20,770 nt of DNA from an uncultured bacterium (GTDB lineage: Bacteria; Patescibacteriota; CALEFQ01): the NCBI GenBank assembly GCA_937877125.1, contig CALEFQ010000110.1, positions 1 to 20,770 on the forward strand, written 5' to 3'. The notes under the pieces are model-generated. The model searched no databases. It was not told the origin of the DNA and worked only from the letters and a program-made list of their open reading frames with translations. The position numbers and the translations under genes are program-made. Of this stretch, positions 14,449 to 20,770 are shown one piece after another. The first letter of the stretch is position 1; the number at the start of each line of letters is the position of its first letter.

Positions 14449-16269
14449 TTATTTATTCAGCCTGGCCCGCTGTCCCGGAGTCAGAATGAGCCGGTCTGGC
14501 GGAATCCTCTTAGCTTTAGGCTGATGGACGCTCTGTGGTTGCAATTTGGCTGCCTCTGACAAAGATAGGCCGCCTTGAGATTTTGTGGCAACGGCTGGAT
14601 TTTTTTTCCGAGGCGGGATCGGGGGCGGCGGCGCGGGAAAATGCCGCGTCGCTGGCGCCGGCCGAGACGGCGGCACCGGAGCTATATTTTTCTTGGGCAA
14701 AACCGGGGCCGGACGATCAGAACTAAATTTCGGCGCGACTGAAGCCGCGGCGGGGCGAGGCGCCTGGTATTTCGGGGTGGGGCGGGAATAAGAAGATTGC
14801 GGACGGCTGGACGAATAACGAGGAGCCGGCATCGGCCGATTAAGCGGCGGACGCGCGGGAGTATTTTTCGGAGGATAATTTTTTGGGGTGAAACCTGCCG
14901 GTCGGGCGGCCGGAGCCGGCTTGAATCGCGATTGGTTGGCGCGGGCTTCTTCCGCTTGCTCGTAGCTGTCTTTTTCTTCGCCCTCTTTGCCTTCAAAAAC
15001 CCCGCTCCAGCGCGCAATTTTTTCTTCGACCTTTTCCCGAGGGTTGGCATAGCGTTCCCGAGAAACCTTGATGACCTTTTCTTTGTTTCCAGCCGGTGCG
15101 AATTTCATATTGACCGTATTGGCGCTAAAACCGTCGCTGGCCACGCCGTCAATCATCAATTTGATGTAAAAACCAAACTTCGGCAGATTGACTAAATCAT
15201 TCTGCATAAAAACGGGGGCAAATTCTTTTTCCAGCACTTCGGCGTCAGTCGCTCCCACTCGGAAAGATATCAAAGTCCCGACGTTACCGAAAACCGCGCT
15301 CGCTACCGCTTCCGGCATTTGCTCGATGTATTGGTGTGCCATGATCAAACTTAGCCGGTATTTGCGGGCTTCCGACAAGATATCGGCAAAACTCTCGGTG
15401 GCGAAAGTCTGAAACTCATCAACATACAGGAAGAAATCGCGGCGCGCCTCTTCGGCGATATCGGCCCGGCTCATCGCCGCCAACTGCAATTTGGTGATAA
15501 TCATCGCGCCTAAGAGCGCGCTGCTTTCCTCCCCGATTTTGCCCTTAGACAAATTGAGGATCAATATTTTTCCCTGATCCATGATTTCCCGCAGGTTGAT
15601 CGTGCTCTGGGGCTGGCCGACGATATTGCGGATGACCGCGTTCGCCAAAAATTGACCGACTTTGTTTTGAATCGGAGAAATCGCCTCGACCAAAAATTTA
15701 TCGTTGTATTTTGAAAACTCGCCCACCCAAAAAGCTTTGACGACCGGATCGTGGATGCGGGCAATAACCTTTTTCCGGTAACTTTTATCAACCAACATGC
15801 GAGTCACCCCGAGCAAAGTGCTGTCCTGATAATCCAGCAGAGCCAGAATCGCGTTGCGCATCAGGTATTCCAAGCGCGGCCCCCACGATTCCGCCCAGAT
15901 TTTCTTGAAAACGCCGACCAAGCCGTCGGCCACCAGGTTATGATAGCGCCGATCGACTTTTTCCAGGACATTGAAAGCAATCGGAAAATCTATGTCGGTC
16001 GGGTTGATAAAAACGACGTCGTTGATCCGGCTGGCGGGAATATACTCGAGCAGCCAATCAGCCGAATCACCGTGCGGATCGACAAAGGCCAGGCCTCGCC
16101 CCGCCTGAATGTCATTGTATGCCAAATGCCTGAGCAAATGGGATTTGCCCATGCCGGTTTTACCGATGACATACATATGGCGCCGGCGATCGTCGGTTTT
16201 TATACCAAACTGCACCCGCTTGTTGCGGAAATTGGTTTCGCCGAAAACATTTACTTCATCTTGTGACAT
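14449..16269 (-). CDS. TraG/VirD4-like type IV coupling ATPase with proline-rich tail
   Basis: A 606-aa HerA/FtsK-superfamily ATPase. Walker A is GKTGMGKS (36-43), FVDPHGDS (62-69) follows, Walker B is FLYVDEFQTF (280-289; D284, E285), and the glutamine motif is MAHQY (310-314). These fit the TraM-recognition/TraD-like coupling proteins that pump DNA or protein through membranes. It has no membrane helix of its own. Residues ~450-565 form a low-complexity Pro/Ala/Arg-rich tail, probably disordered and basic, and the C-terminus ends TPGQRARLNK. The gene starts 20 bases after the 438-aa membrane protein gene, without a Shine-Dalgarno sequence. The neighbour probably anchors it to the membrane. 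No relaxase, VirB4 or pilin gene is in the window. Confidence 0.88.
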   Translation of the reverse strand: MSQDEVNVFGETNFRNKRVQFGIKTDDRRRHMYVIGKTGMGKSHLLRHLAYNDIQAGRGLAFVDPHGDSADWLLEYIPASRINDVVFINPTDIDFPIAFNVLEKVDRRYHNLVADGLVGVFKKIWAESWGPRLEYLMRNAILALLDYQDSTLLGVTRMLVDKSYRKKVIARIHDPVVKAFWVGEFSKYNDKFLVEAISPIQNKVGQFLANAVIRNIVGQPQSTINLREIMDQGKILILNLSKGKIGEESSALLGAMIITKLQLAAMSRADIAEEARRDFFLYVDEFQTFATESFADILSEARKYRLSLIMAHQYIEQMPEAVASAVFGNVGTLISFRVGATDAEVLEKEFAPVFMQNDLVNLPKFGFYIKLMIDGVASDGFSANTVNMKFAPAGNKEKVIKVSRERYANPREKVEEKIARWSGVFEGKEGEEKDSYEQAEEARANQSRFKPAPAARPAGFTPKNYPPKNTPARPPLNRPMPAPRYSSSRPQSSYSRPTPKYQAPRPAAASVAPKFSSDRPAPVLPKKNIAPVPPSRPAPATRHFPAPPPPIPPRKKNPAVATKSQGGLSLSEAAKLQPQSVHQPKAKRIPPDRLILTPGQRARLNK

Positions 16270-16289
16270 AAGAAAATATCAAATAGCGA

Positions 16290-17606
16290 TTAAAGCCCGG
16301 GAACCACCGGCAGATCACGGGGCGGCCCGGCCTTTTTGGCTTCGACGTGCTCAATTTTCTTAGACTTCGCCCAAGGCAGCGGGAAATGGAAGACCGTCGC
16401 CAATTCTTCGGTATTGAGGATGAAGGGTTTGGCGCCTTTCCACATGCTCCGGGTTTGGCACATATCCAGCATCTTCCGTTTGCGCCAGTATTCCCGGTAT
16501 TCGCGCATGAAATAATCAACTTTAGTCTTGGTGCGAGCGTCAGGAGCAAAACCATTAAGGTTTTGGGTGTTGAACTGCTGCATGTAAGCAAAAAAACCGG
16601 TCGTGCCGCGCTGGATCAAAAAAGTGTCTTTTTTGGCGACGTAAAAGAGACGCCCTTTCACTTCAAAACCCTGCTTACTCAAACTGCGATCCAAAGCCGA
16701 TAAGGCGTTATATAGATCCGGGGTTAGCAGCGGCATGCCTTTTTTTTCTGGCTGGGCGTCGCCAACCTCATAGCCCATCGCCTGATCCAGGATATTACCG
16801 ACCATATTGGCCGGGGCCCCCATGGCCGCCAATACCGCCGACTGCTGGGGCGGCGGTAATTGATCAATTAGTTTCTTTTTTAGTTTTTCCCCTTCGGCCA
16901 CCCAACCGTGCGCCTGGCCAATCACCGGACGACAGACCCATTGCAACCATAACTGCTCTCCCGCGCCGAAACGGCTGAGCAATTCCGTGATTGACGCCAT
17001 GGGATCGTGAACCTGCTGGGTGATCCTTTCTTCAAAATCAATATAGGTCCGGATGGGATAAGCATCTTCCTTGAGCAATTTCAATTCCGAGCCCCAGGCC
17101 TTAAAACCTTTTTCCAAAAAATCGTTTGGAATTAATTTGGTATAATCTTCCACTTCGACAATTTCCGCGTCCGGATACTGGGCGTAAATATTGGCCTCGA
17201 ACATATCGCGCCATTTAGCCGGCACCCGGAAAATAAAACGGATATGCCCGCTAATCCCGACCAGTTCGGCGCTGAAAAACTCCTGGACGTTGCCGTTCCA
17301 ATATTTTTCCACCATATTGATGCCGTGCATCATGCCGGCGGCCGCGGCAAAAATTTGTTCCATCGCCTTGGGTGTGGAAGTTGCTTCTTCTTCTTTGGGC
17401 ACAGTCACCGACAGACAGCGAAAATCCAACCCGATGATATATTGCGTCTGGATATAATCCTTCCAGTACCACCAGGCCGCGACCAACAAAAAAAGTGGCG
17501 TGAATAACCACCAAGTCTTACCTAAAATAAACCAGATATAAACAAACGGTCCGGTCGTGAATGATTCTATAAGACTGGTCTTGAGTATACCAAGAATATC
17601 AAGCAT
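16290..17606 (-). CDS. Membrane protein partner of the coupling ATPase, 438 aa
   Basis: The N-terminus holds hydrophobic segments (residues ~19-28 and ~31-48, rich in aromatic residues) followed by a large soluble part (~55-438), so it is an inner-membrane protein with a cytoplasmic domain. The part from 60 to 150 (FRCLSVTVPKEEEATSTPKA, then AELVGISGHIRFIFRVP) looks like the alpha/beta N-terminal region often found before TraG-like ATPases in CPR genomes. The C-terminus is basic. I do not recognise a named family with certainty. It is first in a two-gene unit with the ATPase and has an extended -10 promoter upstream. A role as membrane anchor or regulator of the ATPase is inferred from position. 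Confidence 0.75.
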   Translation of the reverse strand: MLDILGILKTSLIESFTTGPFVYIWFILGKTWWLFTPLFLLVAAWWYWKDYIQTQYIIGLDFRCLSVTVPKEEEATSTPKAMEQIFAAAAGMMHGINMVEKYWNGNVQEFFSAELVGISGHIRFIFRVPAKWRDMFEANIYAQYPDAEIVEVEDYTKLIPNDFLEKGFKAWGSELKLLKEDAYPIRTYIDFEERITQQVHDPMASITELLSRFGAGEQLWLQWVCRPVIGQAHGWVAEGEKLKKKLIDQLPPPQQSAVLAAMGAPANMVGNILDQAMGYEVGDAQPEKKGMPLLTPDLYNALSALDRSLSKQGFEVKGRLFYVAKKDTFLIQRGTTGFFAYMQQFNTQNLNGFAPDARTKTKVDYFMREYREYWRKRKMLDMCQTRSMWKGAKPFILNTEELATVFHFPLPWAKSKKIEHVEAKKAGPPRDLPVVPGL

Positions 17607-17629
17607 GTTTTTGTTTGGGCTTAATAGCC

Positions 17630-17638
17630 ATTATACCA
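17630..17638 (-). promoter_or_regulatory. Extended -10 promoter of the membrane protein/ATPase pair
   Basis: Minus strand TGGTATAAT (17638-17630), with no clear -35. The expected start near 17623 gives a leader of about 17 bases. It sits in the 49-base gap after the regulator gene. Confidence 0.6.
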
Positions 17639-17655
17639 AAAACGGCCAGACCTAG

Positions 17656-18762
17656 CTATTTTTTGTCAACGACCGAATAACGGCCGTCCGGCAACTTGAG
17701 AAAACGGGCTTTGTTTTGCAAACCTAGCAAAATAGTATTCTTTTTAACCAAACGCTGTTTTTCCACCTGGGCGATCAGGCTATCCCGATCCAGTGGCTTG
17801 CCAGCTTGGCGCAAAATTTTCTCTAAAACATCGGCCACGGTCCCGGGCTGGTAACCCCATTCACCCAAAGCATAAATACCGCGCCCTACCAGGACAAAGC
17901 GCTTGTCCTTAATCAGTTCGTTGTGCACAGTCTGCGGATGAGCCTTTTTCCGGTCAAAGCCGGTATCATCAATGCGTTTGGCAATTTCCACGAAATGGAG
18001 CGGCTTTCCCGCCTTATGCAAAACCACAAAAGCTTTGTCTTTGACACCCTTGGGCGCGATTTGCGACCAGTGGGTCAAGCCCCATTCATTGAAGGGGTTG
18101 CGCCGGACTTTTTTACTCATGGCCAAATGAGACGTCAAAGCGGATTCGGGCAAAACCTGAGCATGTTGCTGATAGACGGGATGCTTGACCAGATGAGCCG
18201 CTACCTGTTCATGAGGAATAGGTTGTTTCTGATTATTCAGAATTTCGACGAAGGCATCAACCAGTTTTTTGGGGACTTCCAATGACGCGTCTGTCGTGCC
18301 CCAGGATTTATGAGTGTCGGCCGTTTCCGGAAAAGCCTTGAAATGATCGCTCAAATCCAAGACAAATAAGGTAGCGTTACGATCAGCTTCCCGCTTTTCC
18401 CTTTCTGCTAATAACGCATCAAGCAGCTGGCTTTCTTCCATAACCTTGCCGTACATTTGTAAAATAGACAAAATTACCCGCACCATATCCTCGAGGTGGG
18501 CCTGTTTTTCCTGCAATTCGGCGATAGTCGCCGATTCGATTTGACGCACGCGTTCCCGTGTGACCTGATAGGACTGCCCGATCTCCTCTAAAGTTCGGAC
18601 CGGCTTGCCGTCGAGGCTGTAACGCTTGACAATCACATCCGCGCCGCGGCTATCGACACTCTTTAAGAGAGCCATGACCGAAGCCAGGGGATCGAAATTC
18701 TGTAATAATTGCTCATCTTGAGAAGACAAGACTTCATCAAGGATTGATTTGGGATTTTCCAT
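17656..18762 (-). CDS. Sigma-region-4 / HARE-HTH fusion transcription factor
   Basis: A 368-aa soluble protein. Residues ~27-90 match sigma-70 region 4: VIVKRYSLDG (43-52), TLEEIGQSYQVTRERVRQIE (57-76), a helix-turn-helix that reads -35 elements. There is no region 2 or 3, so it cannot be a full sigma factor. The middle (~90-235) is helical. Residues ~238-303 match the HARE-HTH/RpoE (delta subunit) fold: KAFVVLHKAGKPLHFVEIAK, then a wing with FVLVGRGIYALGEWG. Residues 305-365 look like another winged helix ending LPDGRYSV. It probably touches both promoter DNA and RNA polymerase. It has its own strong promoter, with an inverted repeat near the start site that may serve autoregulation. There is no Shine-Dalgarno sequence. 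Confidence 0.85.
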   Translation of the reverse strand: MENPKSILDEVLSSQDEQLLQNFDPLASVMALLKSVDSRGADVIVKRYSLDGKPVRTLEEIGQSYQVTRERVRQIESATIAELQEKQAHLEDMVRVILSILQMYGKVMEESQLLDALLAEREKREADRNATLFVLDLSDHFKAFPETADTHKSWGTTDASLEVPKKLVDAFVEILNNQKQPIPHEQVAAHLVKHPVYQQHAQVLPESALTSHLAMSKKVRRNPFNEWGLTHWSQIAPKGVKDKAFVVLHKAGKPLHFVEIAKRIDDTGFDRKKAHPQTVHNELIKDKRFVLVGRGIYALGEWGYQPGTVADVLEKILRQAGKPLDRDSLIAQVEKQRLVKKNTILLGLQNKARFLKLPDGRYSVVDKK

Positions 18763-18818
18763 ATTTTTACCGATAAAATAGCTTATTTAAGCGGAAAAAC
18801 GAATTAACAAATAATTAT

Positions 18819-18835
18819 TGGAAAATAAGTTTCCA
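18819..18835. promoter_or_regulatory. Inverted repeat at the start of the sigma4-HARE transcript
   Basis: TGGAAA-ATAAG-TTTCCA, perfect arms, just downstream of the predicted start near 18837. It could be an operator or a 5' mRNA hairpin. A second small palindrome, GCTTA-TT-TAAGC, lies at 18781-18792 in the same leader. Confidence 0.45.
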
Positions 18836-18843
18836 GCAGTCAG

Positions 18844-18872
18844 AATATATCACAAGGTTATAAAATAGTCAA
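18844..18872 (-). promoter_or_regulatory. Promoter of the sigma4-HARE gene
   Basis: Minus strand: -35 TTGACT (18872-18867), 17-base spacer, -10 TATATT (18849-18844). The leader is about 75 bases. Confidence 0.75.
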
Positions 18873-18881
18873 GGCGAATAA

Positions 18882-18909
18882 AAAAATACCGAGGGTTCTC
18901 GATATTTTT
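18882..18909 (-). terminator. Terminator after secF
   Basis: Minus strand: AAAAATATCGAG, loop AACC, CTCGGTATTTTT, then TT. The 12-bp stem has one U-G wobble on this strand and ends in a U-tract, 19 bases after the secF stop. Confidence 0.8.
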
Positions 18910-18927
18910 CCGGAAAAATTTTGTTGA

Positions 18928-19815
18928 TTATTTTTTACCAGCCCTCTGCCACAGGACCAAGAGCGGCGTCGCCACAAAAATTGACGAATAGGTTCCGACG
19001 GCAATGCCGATCGACAAAGCCAGGATAAAATAGAAAATTGATTCGCCACCGAAAAGCAATAAAGAGACCAAGACAAACAAAGTGGTAAGCGAAGTGATCA
19101 CGGAGCGCGTGATTGTATTGCGAATGCCTCGATCGGCCGCTTCCTCGAAGGTCGCGCTTTCTTTGAGCAAAATCGTCCGGATCCGGTCAAAAACCACAAT
19201 CGTATCATGGACGGAATAGCCGACAACCGTTAGCAAGGCGACTACGAACAAGGTATCAATTTCTACCCCGCTGAAAATACCCAGCAAAACAAACACCCCG
19301 ATCAGAATCAGCACGTCATGGATCAGCGCGATCACCGCGCAGGCGCCAAATTTCCATGAGGAAACTGGTCCCGAAATTTTACGAAAAGCGTAAGCCAGGT
19401 ATAGGACAATCCCAATCATCACGATAATGACCGCCCAAACGGCCTTTTGGCGTAATTCGTTGCCAATGGTCGGGCCGATCGTGTCAAAACGCAGTTCTTC
19501 CAGAGCCCCGAATTTATCCGAAAATATCTTCAAAAGAGAGGCTTTTTGGTCATCGTTGATTTCTTTGGTGCGGACAATCACTTGATTTTCGCCGGAAACC
19601 TGGACCGTGACATCCGACCACTCCGTGTCGCGCAAAGCATCTTTGACGCTGGACAAGGTCGGCGTCTGTTCGGTGAATTGCACCTGGACCATACTGCCGC
19701 CGGTAAAATCAATCCCCGGCTTCAGTCCGAAAATCAAAAACAAAATCAAGCTCACTCCCGCCAGGATGGCCGGGATCAAAACCCATATTTTACTGTACCT
19801 CACGAGAGAAAGCAT
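18928..19815 (-). CDS. secF: Protein translocase subunit SecF
   Basis: A 295-aa inner-membrane partner of SecD that uses the proton-motive force to aid late steps of Sec export. It has a first transmembrane helix (~10-30), the signature GIDFTGG (34-40), a periplasmic-type domain (~41-125), then five helices. The second includes VLYLAYAFR, and the conserved VGYSVHDTIVVFDRIR (198-213) lies between helices 4 and 5. The length is typical. The ATG is 4 bases after the secD stop, so the two are co-translated in order. A terminator follows. The giant protein and other exported proteins here would depend on this export route. Confidence 0.97.
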   Translation of the reverse strand: MLSLVRYSKIWVLIPAILAGVSLILFLIFGLKPGIDFTGGSMVQVQFTEQTPTLSSVKDALRDTEWSDVTVQVSGENQVIVRTKEINDDQKASLLKIFSDKFGALEELRFDTIGPTIGNELRQKAVWAVIIVMIGIVLYLAYAFRKISGPVSSWKFGACAVIALIHDVLILIGVFVLLGIFSGVEIDTLFVVALLTVVGYSVHDTIVVFDRIRTILLKESATFEEAADRGIRNTITRSVITSLTTLFVLVSLLLFGGESIFYFILALSIGIAVGTYSSIFVATPLLVLWQRAGKK

Positions 19816-19819
19816 GTCA

Positions 19820-20770
19820 TTAGGACTTAGTTTCTTTTATTCCACGGTCGGCCGGCAAACGGCTGGTAAAATCAAACCAACCCAAATGTTTCTGCGCCGA
19901 TTTGGTGGCAGCCAGCCGCAAGAACGAACGGGTAATGGTAATGGCGCTAAACATACTGACCGCCACCCCGATGCCGAGAGTCAGGGCAAATCCCTTCACC
20001 AGGCTGCTGCCGAAAGCGTATAAAATGATACAGGTAATAATAGAAGAAATATTGGAGTCCCGGATTGAACTCCAGGCCCCTTGGAAACCGGCCTCGATCG
20101 CCACTTTTAGATCACGCCCGGCGCGCAATTCTTCCCGTAGGCGCTCAAAAATCAAGACATTGGCGTCAACCGCCATGCCGATCGACATAATAAACCCGGC
20201 CACCCCGGCGAGAGTCAATGTCACCGGGATCAGCTTGAAAATTGCCAGCGCGATGATGGCATAAATCAACAACGCTAAGGTAGCCAGCAAGCCCGGCACC
20301 CGATAGTAGCCGATCATGAATATAGCCACGGCTAGCAAGCCGATCAAGCCAGCCACGATACTTTTCTGGACGGATTCCTGGCCTAGCGTGGCCCCGACTG
20401 TCTGCCGGCTGACTAATTCAATCGGCACCGGCAAAGCGCCCTGATTCAGGTTGCGGGCCAATTCTTTGGCTTCATCAATCGTGAAATTGCCGGTGATGAC
20501 CGCATTGCCTTCGGTAATTTTTTCCTGGACCACAGGCGCGCTGATAATCACCCCGTCAATCATAATCGCCACCCGCTTGCCGACATTGCGTTCGGTAATT
20601 TCGGCAAATAATTTACGGCCCTCATCATCAAACTCCAGCGAGACTTGGGGCGAACCCATGCCCTGCTGTTCAAAAACTACCGAAGCGCGGGTCAAATTTT
20701 TGCCGCTGCGCCCCGTGGGGTTGAATTGCGGTTGCTGCACAGCGGTTAACTCAATTGGATTGCCCTCGCT
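19820..20770 (-). CDS. secD: Protein translocase subunit SecD (partial, 5' end outside window)
   Basis: 316 codons of the C-terminal part are visible, entering in frame from the window edge (SEGNPIELTAVQQPQFNPTG). The apparent GTG start at 20740 is internal. The visible region covers the end of the first periplasmic domain (SPQVSLEFDDEGRKLFAEI, GVIISAPVV, GNFTIDEAKELARNLNQGAL) and the transmembrane block with GATLGQESVQKSIVAGLIG, IPVTLTLAGVAGFIMSIGMA and VDANVLIFERLREELRAG. It ends GIKETKS. Gene order secD-secF matches most bacteria. Confidence 0.96.
   Translation of the reverse strand, partial: SEGNPIELTAVQQPQFNPTGRSGKNLTRASVVFEQQGMGSPQVSLEFDDEGRKLFAEITERNVGKRVAIMIDGVIISAPVVQEKITEGNAVITGNFTIDEAKELARNLNQGALPVPIELVSRQTVGATLGQESVQKSIVAGLIGLLAVAIFMIGYYRVPGLLATLALLIYAIIALAIFKLIPVTLTLAGVAGFIMSIGMAVDANVLIFERLREELRAGRDLKVAIEAGFQGAWSSIRDSNISSIITCIILYAFGSSLVKGFALTLGIGVAVSMFSAITITRSFLRLAATKSAQKHLGWFDFTSRLPADRGIKETKS

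Noticed and set aside
14449..17606. The ATPase pair as part of an integrated conjugative element
   Set aside because: No integrase, relaxase, attachment repeats or tRNA boundary was seen, and the flanking genes are ordinary chromosomal ones.
20738..20740. GTG at 20740 as the SecD start
   Set aside because: The frame continues upstream to the window edge and the first SecD domains are missing, so the gene is simply cut.

Overview
The window looks like a chromosomal segment of a Candidate Phyla Radiation (Patescibacteria, probably Parcubacteria-group) bacterium. Reasons: the AlaRS resembles the CPR type; a sigma-region-4/HARE-HTH regulator and a TraG/VirD4-like ATPase with a membrane partner are combinations I associate with this group; a sortase and a giant Ig-like surface protein suggest a monoderm-like envelope; genes are tightly packed. 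UGA is used as a stop (for example mnmA, the 408-aa coiled-coil gene), so the code is standard. This placement is inference from gene content; no rRNA or tRNA gene was seen.

Layout. Everything is on the minus strand except a plus-strand island at 6990-9922. From right to left on the minus strand: secD (cut by the right edge) and secF, a terminator, a sigma4-HARE regulator with its own strong promoter, a membrane protein plus a TraG/VirD4-like ATPase, and a 1433-aa secreted repeat protein ending in a sorting-signal-like tail. The plus island holds a sortase, two unknown overlapping genes, and a divergent PurF-like amidophosphoribosyltransferase; it meets the giant gene at back-to-back terminators. 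Left of the island, on the minus strand, are an alpha/beta hydrolase, mnmA and a 48-aa two-helix membrane peptide. Next comes a run of four coiled-coil genes leading with almost no gaps into alaS (cut by the left edge).

Most striking points. (1) The alaS reading frame contains a complete histidine-phosphatase (phosphoglycerate-mutase-like) domain of about 190 residues, inserted in the loop just before the AlaRS motif-3 signature DTGMGLER. (2) Four consecutive genes encoding soluble charged coiled-coil proteins lie upstream of alaS. Their promoter takes its -35 box from the outermost of three tandem TTTGACT heptamers, exactly 17 bases from TATAAT. (3) The sortase and the giant protein, which ends LVKTG + hydrophobic helix + RRRKK, look like an enzyme-substrate pair. 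(4) The giant gene holds two 218-bp segments that are identical, 291 bp apart, evidence of a recent tandem duplication. (5) The PurF homologue stands without other purine genes and departs from the family in its PRTase domain.
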